Assembly (NCBI RefSeq): GCF_001277235.1
Contig: NZ_CP012266.1
Span: 806,001-870,000 of the forward strand
Origin: Cronobacter dublinensis subsp. dublinensis LMG 23823
Lineage (GTDB): Bacteria > Pseudomonadota > Gammaproteobacteria > Enterobacterales > Enterobacteriaceae
Direction: 5' to 3'
DNA: 64,000 bases
The notes under the pieces are model-generated. The model had not been told where the DNA came from, ran no database searches, and saw only the letters and a list, made by a program, of their open reading frames with translations. Of the stretch, positions 21,666 to 29,392 are shown in pieces. Positions within the stretch are counted from its first letter, which is position 1, and every line of letters begins with the position of its first letter. The position numbers and the translations under genes are program-made.

Positions 21666-24263
21666 GTGCTAGAAGAATACCGTAAGCACGTAGCTGAGCG
21701 TGCCGCCGAGGGGATTGTAGCCAAACCCTTAGATGCAACCCAAATGGCCGCACTCGTCGAGCTGCTGAAGAACCCGCCCGCGGGTGAAGAAGAGTTTCTG
21801 TTAGACCTGCTGACCAACCGTGTCCCCCCGGGCGTTGACGAAGCCGCCTATGTAAAAGCAGGTTTCCTTGCCGCTGTCGCCAAAGGTGATGCATCCTGCC
21901 CGCTGGTAACCCCTGAAAAAGCTATTGAACTGTTGGGCACCATGCAGGGCGGCTATAACATTCATCCGCTGATTGAAGCGCTGGATAACGAAAAGCTGGC
22001 GCCGATTGCCGCGAAAGCGCTGTCCCACACGCTGCTGATGTTCGACAACTTCTACGACGTGGAAGAGAAAGCGAAAGCGGGCAACGTGTACGCGAAGCAG
22101 ATCATGCAATCCTGGGCCGATGCCGAATGGTTCCTGTCGCGCCCGTCGCTGCCTGAGAAAATCACCGTCACCGTATTCAAAGTGACCGGCGAAACCAACA
22201 CCGACGATCTCTCCCCGGCGCCGGACGCCTGGTCGCGCCCGGATATCCCGCTGCACGCGCTGGCGATGCTGAAAAACGCCCGTGAAGGCATCGAGCCGGA
22301 TCAACCCGGCGCCGTCGGCCCTGTTAAACAAATTGAGGCCCTGCAGCAGAAAGGCTTCCCGCTGGCCTACGTCGGCGATGTGGTCGGCACCGGCTCTTCC
22401 CGTAAATCCGCCACCAACTCCGTGCTGTGGTTTATGGGCGACGACATCCCGTTCGTGCCGAACAAACGCGGCGGCGGCGTGGTGCTCGGCGGCAAAATCG
22501 CGCCTATCTTCTTCAACACGATGGAAGATGCGGGCGCGCTGCCGGTCGAAGTGGACGTATCTAACCTGAACATGGGCGATGTGATTGACATCTACCCGTT
22601 CAAAGGCGAAGTGCGTAACCACGAAACCGGCGAGCTGCTGGCGAATTTCGAACTGAAAACCGACGTGCTGATTGACGAAGTGCGCGCGGGCGGTCGTATT
22701 CCGCTGATCATCGGTCGCGGCCTGACGACCAAAGCGCGTGAAGCGCTGGGGCTGCCGCACAGCGACGTGTTCCGTCACGCCAAAGACGTAGCGGAAAGCA
22801 ACCGCGGCTACTCCCTGGCGCAGAAGATGGTCGGCCGCGCGTGCGGCGTCGCCGGCGTTCGTCCGGGCGCGTACTGCGAGCCGAAAATGACCTCCGTGGG
22901 CTCTCAGGACACCACCGGCCCGATGACCCGCGATGAGCTGAAAGACCTGGCGTGCCTCGGCTTCTCCGCCGATCTGGTGATGCAGTCCTTCTGCCACACG
23001 GCGGCGTATCCGAAGCCGGTCGACGTGACCACGCACCACACGTTGCCGGACTTCATCATGAATCGCGGCGGCGTGTCGCTGCGTCCGGGCGACGGCGTTA
23101 TCCACTCCTGGCTGAACCGCATGCTGCTGCCGGATACCGTCGGCACCGGCGGCGACTCCCACACCCGTTTCCCGATCGGTATTTCGTTCCCGGCGGGCTC
23201 TGGCCTTGTGGCGTTCGCGGCCGCGACCGGCGTGATGCCGCTCGATATGCCGGAATCGGTGCTGGTGCGCTTTAAGGGCCAGATGCAGCCGGGGATTACG
23301 CTTCGTGACCTGGTTCACGCCATCCCTTACTACGCTATCCAGCAGGGCCTGCTGACCGTTGAGAAGAAGGGCAAGAAAAACATCTTCTCTGGTCGCATCC
23401 TGGAAATCGAAGGCTTGCCGGATCTGAAAGTCGAGCAGGCGTTTGAGCTGACCGACGCCTCTGCCGAGCGCTCTGCGGCGGGCTGCACCATCAAGCTCAA
23501 CAAAGAGCCGATTATTGAGTACCTCAACTCCAACATCGTGCTGCTGAAGTGGATGATTGCCGAAGGCTACGGCGATCGCCGTACGCTGGAGCGTCGTATT
23601 CAGGGGATGGAGAAGTGGCTTGCCGATCCTCAACTGCTGGAAGCGGATGCTGACGCGGAATACGCGGCGGTGATCGACATCGATCTCAATGAAATCAAAG
23701 AGCCTATCCTGTGCGCGCCGAACGATCCGGACGATGCGCGTCTGCTCTCTGACGTCACCGGCGATAAGATTGACGAAGTGTTTATCGGCTCGTGCATGAC
23801 CAACATCGGTCACTTCCGCGCTGCCGGTAAGCTGCTGGATACCCATAAAGGCCAGCTGCCGACCCGTCTGTGGGTTGCGCCGCCGACCCGTATGGACGCC
23901 GCACAGCTCACCGAAGAAGGCTACTACAGCGTCTTTGGTAAGAGCGGCGCGCGTATCGAGATCCCGGGCTGCTCGCTGTGCATGGGGAACCAGGCGCGCG
24001 TGGCGGACGGTGCGACGGTGGTATCCACCTCCACCCGTAACTTCCCGAACCGTCTCGGTACCGGCGCGAACGTCTATCTGGCGTCTGCCGAACTCGCTGC
24101 CGTCGCGGCGCTGATCGGTCGTCTGCCGACGCCGGATGAGTATCAGCAGTTCATGTCTCAGGTGGATAAAACCGCCGTGGACACCTACCGTTATCTGAAC
24201 TTCGACCAGCTGAATCAGTACACTGAGAAAGCGGACGGCGTGATTTTCCAGACCGCGGTATAA
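21666..24263 (+). CDS. acnB: Aconitate hydratase B
   Basis: The main TCA-cycle aconitase (citrate to isocitrate through a 4Fe-4S cluster); AcnB also acts on 2-methyl-cis-aconitate and binds RNA when the cluster is lost. The start is GTG at 21666 (then CTAGAAGAA), after GAGGAG, giving 865 residues, the E. coli length; upstream ATGs do not match the family. The N-terminal HEAT-like domain precedes the swivel domain. Cluster ligands are Cys710 in GSCMTN and the pair in CSLCMGN. E. coli has yacH between lpd and acnB; here that space holds the toxin-antitoxin-like module. Confidence 0.98.
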   Translation: MLEEYRKHVAERAAEGIVAKPLDATQMAALVELLKNPPAGEEEFLLDLLTNRVPPGVDEAAYVKAGFLAAVAKGDASCPLVTPEKAIELLGTMQGGYNIHPLIEALDNEKLAPIAAKALSHTLLMFDNFYDVEEKAKAGNVYAKQIMQSWADAEWFLSRPSLPEKITVTVFKVTGETNTDDLSPAPDAWSRPDIPLHALAMLKNAREGIEPDQPGAVGPVKQIEALQQKGFPLAYVGDVVGTGSSRKSATNSVLWFMGDDIPFVPNKRGGGVVLGGKIAPIFFNTMEDAGALPVEVDVSNLNMGDVIDIYPFKGEVRNHETGELLANFELKTDVLIDEVRAGGRIPLIIGRGLTTKAREALGLPHSDVFRHAKDVAESNRGYSLAQKMVGRACGVAGVRPGAYCEPKMTSVGSQDTTGPMTRDELKDLACLGFSADLVMQSFCHTAAYPKPVDVTTHHTLPDFIMNRGGVSLRPGDGVIHSWLNRMLLPDTVGTGGDSHTRFPIGISFPAGSGLVAFAAATGVMPLDMPESVLVRFKGQMQPGITLRDLVHAIPYYAIQQGLLTVEKKGKKNIFSGRILEIEGLPDLKVEQAFELTDASAERSAAGCTIKLNKEPIIEYLNSNIVLLKWMIAEGYGDRRTLERRIQGMEKWLADPQLLEADADAEYAAVIDIDLNEIKEPILCAPNDPDDARLLSDVTGDKIDEVFIGSCMTNIGHFRAAGKLLDTHKGQLPTRLWVAPPTRMDAAQLTEEGYYSVFGKSGARIEIPGCSLCMGNQARVADGATVVSTSTRNFPNRLGTGANVYLASAELAAVAALIGRLPTPDEYQQFMSQVDKTAVDTYRYLNFDQLNQYTEKADGVIFQTAV

Positions 24264-24304
24264 CGCACGCTTTGCCCGGCGTCATTCGCGGCGGGCAAGC
24301 CAGT

Positions 24305-24334
24305 AAAAAGGGAAGCCAGCGGCTTCCCTTTTTT
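24305..24334 (+). terminator. Terminator after acnB
   Basis: AAAAGGGAAGCC-AGC-GGCTTCCCTTTTTT, a twelve-base stem with A tract upstream and T tract downstream. It can also serve the convergent minus-strand gene that ends at 24350. Confidence 0.85.
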
Positions 24335-24349
24335 ATTGCGGTTAACGGC

Positions 24350-24736
24350 TCACGACTCGGCTTTGCCGTCGTAGCGCGGCAGGCTCACGACAGGATAAGT
24401 GAACTCGCCTTCCACCTGGCAGCGTTCCGGTTTTTGCTTGCCGGCGTCGAACAGCACATAGCGCTCATTTTCCGGGAAGTAGATCAGATCGTCGCCGTTA
24501 CGAAACGAAATCGTCTCATAAGGCGTGCCGTTGTCGGTTTTGCTCTTCTCAATGCCGGACGCTATCTGGAAATGATTTTTCCATTTCATCGTCGAGAGGT
24601 GGTATTTGAAGAACGAGACCAGCACGTTGCCGCGGTTGACGCATTCGAGGCGCACGGCCTCGCCGGCATAGGCGGCGGAGAGCGGCAGCGCGACGGTGGT
24701 GAGCAGCAGCGCGCGGCGCAGGAGAGAAAGATTCAC
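24350..24736 (-). CDS. Hypothetical exported protein
   Basis: I do not recognise it. With GTG at 24736 (7 bases after AGGG) it has 128 residues; a TTG two codons earlier is also possible. The N terminus is a clear signal peptide: RR, a Leu/Ala-rich core and a likely cut after AYA near residue 25. The mature part of about 103 residues has two cysteines (in LECVNRG and ERCQVE) that could form a disulfide, and mixed polar composition without membrane segments, suggesting a periplasmic protein. It stands alone between acnB and yacL, where E. coli has nothing. GC and codon use look like its neighbours. Confidence 0.7.
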   Translation of the reverse strand: MNLSLLRRALLLTTVALPLSAAYAGEAVRLECVNRGNVLVSFFKYHLSTMKWKNHFQIASGIEKSKTDNGTPYETISFRNGDDLIYFPENERYVLFDAGKQKPERCQVEGEFTYPVVSLPRYDGKAES

Positions 24737-24918
24737 AGGCAACCCTATTCATCGGTACTTAAGATAAACCAAGAGTACCACAGCAAATGCAACCGCTTGT
24801 CTACGGCGGTGTTTTCAGTTTCGTCGGTGGCAGCGCTTTCCTTTGCGTTTCATGCTGCGATAATAACAACAGATAAACAATGCCGCGGTCAGGCACCGCC
24901 GGGCCAGAGGAAAACACC

Positions 24919-25284
24919 ATGGATTATGAATTTTTACGCGACATCACCGGTGGGGTGAAAGTCCGCCTTTCAATGGGCCACGAAGCGCTCGGGCACTGGT
25001 TCAACGAAGAAGTAAAAGGCAATCTGGCGCTGCTGGATGAAGTGGAAGCGGCGACGCGCGAGGTAAAGGGCAGCGAGCGGCAGTGGCAGAAGACCGGCCA
25101 TGAATACACCCTGTGGCTCGATGGCGAAGAAGTCATGGTGCGCGCCAATCAGCTGGAATTTTCCGGCGATGAAATGGAAGAAGGCATGAGTTACTACGAT
25201 GAAGAGAGCCTGTCGCTGTGCGGCGTCGAGGATTTCCTTCAGGTGGTGAAAGCGTATCGCGACTTTCTGGCGCAGTACGGATAA
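24919..25284 (+). CDS. yacL: YacL family (UPF0231) protein
   Basis: A 121-residue acidic cytoplasmic protein of unknown function conserved in enterobacteria. The chosen ATG at 24919 (MDYEFLRDITGGVKVR) follows AGAGGAAAACACC and matches E. coli YacL; an upstream ATG would add 13 unconserved residues. Characteristic segments are GHEYTLWLDGEEVMVRANQL and the YYDEESLSLCGVEDF stretch near the end. Same neighbours as in E. coli (acnB and speD), convergent with speD. Confidence 0.93.
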   Translation: MDYEFLRDITGGVKVRLSMGHEALGHWFNEEVKGNLALLDEVEAATREVKGSERQWQKTGHEYTLWLDGEEVMVRANQLEFSGDEMEEGMSYYDEESLSLCGVEDFLQVVKAYRDFLAQYG

Positions 25285-25311
25285 CGCGGCGCGTCCGTGC
25301 GCCGCGCGGGG

Positions 25312-26106
25312 TTATACGGACGGAATATTGCGTCCGTAATAGATTTCGCGCATCTCTTTCCAGAGCAGGTCGGTAATGACCTTGCGCTCTTCTTCGGTTA
25401 ACTCTTCCGGTCGGGTGTGGAACATATAGTGCTTAAGGTCGAACTCCTTAAGCAACATCTTGGTATGGAAGATGTTTTCCTGATAAACGTTCACGTCCAC
25501 CATGTCATACAGCGCTTTCATGTCGTCGGACAAAAAGTTCTGAATCGAGTTAATTTCGTGATCGATAAAGTGTTTCATGCCGTTCACGTCGCGGGTGAAG
25601 CCGCGCACGCGATAGTCGATGGTCACAATATCGGACTCAAGCTGGTGGATTAAATAATTCAGCGCCTTAAGAGGCGAAATTACGCCGCAGGTCGAGACTT
25701 CGATATCGGCGCGGAAGGTGCACAGGCCGCCTTCAGGGTGGCTTTCCGGGTAGGTGTGGACGCAAATATGGCTCTTGTCGAGATGTGCGACCACGGTCTC
25801 CGGCAGCGGGCCGGGGTGCTCGGTTTTGTCGATAAGCTGCGGGTCGACCGGCTCTTCGCTTACCAGAATCGTGACGCTGGCGCCCTGGGGCTCATAATCC
25901 TGGCGCGCGATATTCAGGATATTGGCACCGATAATCGAGCAGGTTTCCGTCAGGATTTCTGTCAGACGGTTAGCATTATAGAGTTCATCGATATACGCGA
26001 TATAGCCATCGCGCTCTTCCGCCGTTTTGGCGTAGCAAATATCGTAAATACAAAAACTCAGGCTTTTGGTCAGGTTGTTAAAGCCATGCAGTTTCAGCTT
26101 TTTCAA
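25312..26106 (-). CDS. speD: S-adenosylmethionine decarboxylase proenzyme
   Basis: Makes decarboxylated SAM, the aminopropyl donor for spermidine. It is translated as a proenzyme and cleaves itself before Ser112 (DKSHICVH), which becomes the pyruvoyl cofactor. The 264 residues equal the E. coli length. The start codon is TTG at 26106, preceded by TAAGGAGGTGA, a full complement of the 16S rRNA tail; an ideal ribosome-binding site compensates for the weak start codon, as in E. coli. It lies 14 bases after speE in one operon. Confidence 0.97.
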   Translation of the reverse strand: MKKLKLHGFNNLTKSLSFCIYDICYAKTAEERDGYIAYIDELYNANRLTEILTETCSIIGANILNIARQDYEPQGASVTILVSEEPVDPQLIDKTEHPGPLPETVVAHLDKSHICVHTYPESHPEGGLCTFRADIEVSTCGVISPLKALNYLIHQLESDIVTIDYRVRGFTRDVNGMKHFIDHEINSIQNFLSDDMKALYDMVDVNVYQENIFHTKMLLKEFDLKHYMFHTRPEELTEEERKVITDLLWKEMREIYYGRNIPSV

Positions 26107-26120
26107 TTTTTATCACCTCC

Positions 26121-26987
26121 TTAGGATGCCTGAGACGCCAGGGCATCTTGCAAATATTGCGGCAGAGCGAAGGCTGCCGTATGAATGGCCGGATTGTAAT
26201 AACGGCACTTCAGCCCGGCGGCGTGAAAGCGCGCCTGTAAGGTTTCGGTCGGCAGTTTGCGCAGGGCCTCGTTATCGGTCGCCCAGGCGAAGGTCATGAT
26301 GCCGCCGTAGTAGGTGGGGATGGCCGCCTGATAGAAGCTGACGTCGCCAAAATAGTGGCTGAGCTTTTTATGGCTGCCGATGGCTTCCTCCTGCTGCAGG
26401 AAGCAGACGCCGTTCTGCGCGACAAAAATCCCGCCTGGATTGAGGCAGCGCTTGCACCCTTCGTAAAACGCGGACGTAAACAGGCTCTCGCCCGGACCGA
26501 TAGGATCGGTGCAGTCGGAGATAATCACGTCGAATTTCTGGGTGGTCTGGTTGACGAAATTCACGCCGTCGTCAATCACCAGCGTAAAGCGCGGATCGTC
26601 GTAGCTGCCAGCGTTGTGGTTGGGAAGATGCTCGCGGCAAAACGCCACCACGCCCGCGTCGATCTCCACCATCGTGATGGATTCCACGCCCTTATGACGG
26701 GTCACTTCGCGCAGCATCGCGCCGTCGCCGCCGCCGATAATCAACACGCGCTTCGCGTGGCCGTGGGCCAGCAGTGGGACGTGCGTCATCATCTCGTGGT
26801 AGATAAACTCGTCGCGTTCGGTGGTTTGCACCACGCCATCAAGTGCCATCACCCGGCCAAAGGCGGCGTTCTCGAAAATAATCAGATCCTGATGATCGGT
26901 CTTTTCGCGATAGAGCACTTTGTCGACGGCAAAGTATTGACCAAACTGATCGTGCAGCGTTTCGTGCCACATAGGATTCTCGGTCAC
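26121..26987 (-). CDS. speE: Spermidine synthase (polyamine aminopropyltransferase)
   Basis: Transfers the aminopropyl group from decarboxylated SAM to putrescine. The start is GTG at 26987 (then ACCGAGAATCCTATG), eight bases after AAGGAGG, giving 288 residues as in E. coli; the longer ORF is not needed. A Rossmann-type fold shows GGGDGAMLREV and VEIDAGVV (SAM binding) and the catalytic Asp in SDCTDPIGPGE near residue 160. Upstream of speD in the same operon. Confidence 0.97.
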   Translation of the reverse strand: MTENPMWHETLHDQFGQYFAVDKVLYREKTDHQDLIIFENAAFGRVMALDGVVQTTERDEFIYHEMMTHVPLLAHGHAKRVLIIGGGDGAMLREVTRHKGVESITMVEIDAGVVAFCREHLPNHNAGSYDDPRFTLVIDDGVNFVNQTTQKFDVIISDCTDPIGPGESLFTSAFYEGCKRCLNPGGIFVAQNGVCFLQQEEAIGSHKKLSHYFGDVSFYQAAIPTYYGGIMTFAWATDNEALRKLPTETLQARFHAAGLKCRYYNPAIHTAAFALPQYLQDALASQAS

Positions 26988-27094
26988 TGGCTGAACCTCC
27001 TTCGTTAACAACCCTTAAAAACGGGCGCAACATCATAGCTAACTATGACCGTGGATGCACGGTCACGATTTCACCAGAGGAGCAGGGGAGGGGA

Positions 27095-27442
27095 TTACTT
27101 CACGTAGGCAAGCAGGCTGAGCGAGTCGCGCGCCAGCGCTTTGCACTTTTTCGCGGTAGGAATAGCGATGCCGCTCAGATCGCGATAGCTGTCCTCGCCG
27201 AGCGCCTTCATATTGAAGCTGTCGTAGTTGCTTAAATCCCACTGGTTTTGCTGGGCGAAAAACACCAGCGCGCGGCGGATCTGTCCGTTCGGCAGGTTCT
27301 GGTAGCCGCAATCGTTTTTCAGAAATACAAAAACAGCCGTCAGGTCGGCCATGTCTTCCGCTTCTGATTCACTCAGCGCAAAACTGTTGGTGGAAAAGGC
27401 CAACAGACAGCCCAGAAACATTAGCCTGACTACTTTTCTCAT
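27095..27442 (-). CDS. yacC: YacC, pilotin-like (PulS/OutS family) exported protein
   Basis: A 115-residue periplasmic or outer-membrane associated protein. Starting at the ATG at 27442 it has a signal peptide with core VVRLMFLGCLLAFS and a likely cut after SFA. The mature part begins LSESEAEDMADLTAVFVFL and has two cysteines, in NDCGYQN and AKKCKAL, as in the AspS/PulS pilotin fold. It may assist a type II secretin, but no such genes lie here; in E. coli its role is not established. Located before speE as in E. coli. Confidence 0.92.
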   Translation of the reverse strand: MRKVVRLMFLGCLLAFSTNSFALSESEAEDMADLTAVFVFLKNDCGYQNLPNGQIRRALVFFAQQNQWDLSNYDSFNMKALGEDSYRDLSGIAIPTAKKCKALARDSLSLLAYVK

Positions 27443-27597
27443 CACGTCTACCACTCGCCAACCGATACCCAACGATAGCACATTTCGTTCAGGCGCGACG
27501 AGGATATTTATGCAGGCAAACCGCGGTCACAGCGCCTTTTTACGTGCATTTTTATTCGCCCTGCCGCTATGCGGATTGCACTTATGACGCGCCAGAC

Positions 27598-27628
27598 TTG
27601 ACCTTCCTGCAAGGGGAGGGTTTAAGCT
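27598..27628 (+). promoter_or_regulatory. CueR-type cueO promoter
   Basis: TTGACC (-35, 27598-27603) and TAAGCT (-10, 27623-27628) are separated by 19 bases, the long spacer typical of MerR-family activation. The spacer holds ACCTTCC-N7-GGAGGGT, the inverted repeat bound by CueR. This predicts Cu(I)-induced cueO expression as in E. coli; transcription would start near 27635. Confidence 0.75.
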
Positions 27629-27661
27629 CAACGGGTGCACGTTGACGATAAGGACTGGAAG

Positions 27662-29224
27662 ATGCAACGCCGAGATTTTATTAAGTACACCGCCGCGCTG
27701 GGCGCGTTAAGCGCGCTGCCGACATGGAGCCGGGCCGCGTTTGCCGCAGAGCAACCGGCGCTGCCCATTCCCGCGCTGCTGACGCCTGACGCCAGCAGTC
27801 GCATTCAGCTCACGGTGCAGGCGGGCAAAACCGCGTTCGCCGGGAAAAATGTCACCACCTGGGGCTATAACGGCTCGTTACTTGGCCCGGCGATTAAGCT
27901 GCGTCAGGGCAAGCCGGTGAATGTTGAGATCCGCAATACGCTCGCCGAAGAGACGACGGTGCACTGGCACGGGCTGGAAGTGCCGGGCGCGGTGGACGGC
28001 GGCCCGCAGGGCGTCATCGCGCCGGGGCAGACCCGCAGCGTGAGCTTTACGCCGGAGCAGCGCGCCGCGACGTGCTGGTTCCATCCGCATCAGCACGGCA
28101 AAACCGGGCATCAGGTCGCGATGGGGCTGGCGGGCCTGGTGCTGATTGAAGATACCGAAAGTCTGCAACTGATGCTGCCGAAGCTGTGGGGCGTCGACGA
28201 CGTGCCGCTGATTATTCAGGATAAAAAATTTACCGCGGACGGCGAGGTCGATTATCAGCTGGATGTGATGACCGCCGCCGTGGGCTGGTTTGGCGATACG
28301 CTGCTGTGTAACGGCGCAGTGTATCCGCAGCATACGCCGCCGAAAGGCTGGCTGCGCCTGCGTCTGCTGAACGGCTGTAACGCGCGCACGCTGAACATCG
28401 CCGCCAGCGATAATCGTCCGCTGTACGTTATCGCCAGCGATGGCGGTCTGCTGGCAGAGCCGGTTAAAGTGACCGAACTGCCGATGCTGATGGGCGAGCG
28501 TTTCGAGGTGCTGGTGGAAACCCGCGACGGCAAACCTTTCGATATCGTGACGCTGCCGGTGACGCAGATGGGCATGACGGTCGCGCCGTTTGATAAACCG
28601 CAGCCGGTGGTGCGCATACAGCCTGTCGTGGTGCCCGCCTCGGGCACGCTGCCGGATAAGCTGGTGGACGTCCCGGCGCTGCCTTCGCTCGACGGGCTTC
28701 AGGAACGCTGGCTGCAATTAATGATGGATCCGATGCTCGATATGATGGGTATGCAGGCGCTGACGAAACGCTACGGCAAACAGGCGCTGGCAGGCAACCC
28801 GCACGGGCAGATGATGGACCAGATGGGCCACGGCAAGATGTCGCACGGCGCGATGAACCACGGCGGGCACGGGTTCGATTTCCACAACGCCAATAAGATT
28901 AACGGAAAGGCGTTTGATATGAACGCGCCCGCGTTCGCGGCGGCGCTCGGAAAATATGAGCGCTGGACCGTTTCCGGCGAGGGCGACATGATGTTGCATC
29001 CGTTCCATATCCACGGCACGCAGTTCCGCATTCTGACCGAAAACGGCAAGCCGCCCGCCGCGCATCGCGCCGGGTGGAAAGACACCGTCTGGGTGGAAGG
29101 CGCGCGCAGCGAAGTGTTGGTGCGTTTTGATTACGCGGCGTCGGCGGAGCATGCCTATATGGCGCATTGCCATTTGTTAGAGCACGAAGACACCGGGATG
29201 ATGTTAGGTTTTACGGTGGCGTGA
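27662..29224 (+). CDS. cueO: Multicopper oxidase CueO
   Basis: A periplasmic cuprous oxidase that protects against copper and oxidises phenolic siderophores. From the ATG at 27662 it has 520 residues. A Tat signal with RRDFIK at residues 3-8 is followed by an Ala-rich core and AAFA cut site. Copper ligands are in HWHG, WFHPHQHG, HPFHIHG and the C-terminal HCHLLEHEDTGMM. The methionine- and histidine-rich insert (about residues 355-405) that feeds Cu(I) to the type 1 site is present. A CueR-type promoter lies upstream; gcd is convergent downstream. Confidence 0.97.
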   Translation: MQRRDFIKYTAALGALSALPTWSRAAFAAEQPALPIPALLTPDASSRIQLTVQAGKTAFAGKNVTTWGYNGSLLGPAIKLRQGKPVNVEIRNTLAEETTVHWHGLEVPGAVDGGPQGVIAPGQTRSVSFTPEQRAATCWFHPHQHGKTGHQVAMGLAGLVLIEDTESLQLMLPKLWGVDDVPLIIQDKKFTADGEVDYQLDVMTAAVGWFGDTLLCNGAVYPQHTPPKGWLRLRLLNGCNARTLNIAASDNRPLYVIASDGGLLAEPVKVTELPMLMGERFEVLVETRDGKPFDIVTLPVTQMGMTVAPFDKPQPVVRIQPVVVPASGTLPDKLVDVPALPSLDGLQERWLQLMMDPMLDMMGMQALTKRYGKQALAGNPHGQMMDQMGHGKMSHGAMNHGGHGFDFHNANKINGKAFDMNAPAFAAALGKYERWTVSGEGDMMLHPFHIHGTQFRILTENGKPPAAHRAGWKDTVWVEGARSEVLVRFDYAASAEHAYMAHCHLLEHEDTGMMLGFTVA

Positions 29225-29232
29225 TGGGTGAT

Positions 29233-29311
29233 GGCGGGTGCGCTTCGCTTACCCGCCCTACAACATTGACGGTGAGCGCGGCGTAGGGTGGGTAAGCGAA
29301 GCACACCCACC
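29233..29311. repeat. Pair of inverted intergenic palindromic repeats
   Basis: Two about 29-base elements face each other. At 29283-29311 the plus strand reads GTAGGGTGGGTAAGCGAAGC followed by ACACCCACC; at 29233-29261 the same element lies reversed. Each is itself a palindrome (GGTGGG.../...CCCACC). Another copy occurs at 56395-56424. The organisation is like REP/BIME elements but the sequence is not the classical E. coli REP. Confidence 0.75.
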
Positions 29312-29352
29312 GGTTTTCGAATAATCCCGCCCCACAAACCCCACCCATAAAA

Positions 29353-29380
29353 AAAGCCCCTCGATGAGGGGCTTTGTTTT
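29353..29380. terminator. Bidirectional terminator shared by cueO and gcd
   Basis: AAAGCCCCTC-GAT-GAGGGGCTTT is a ten-base perfect stem with an A tract upstream and TTTGTTTT downstream, placed between two convergent genes and able to end both transcripts. Confidence 0.85.
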
Positions 29381-29392
29381 ATCTGACAACGG

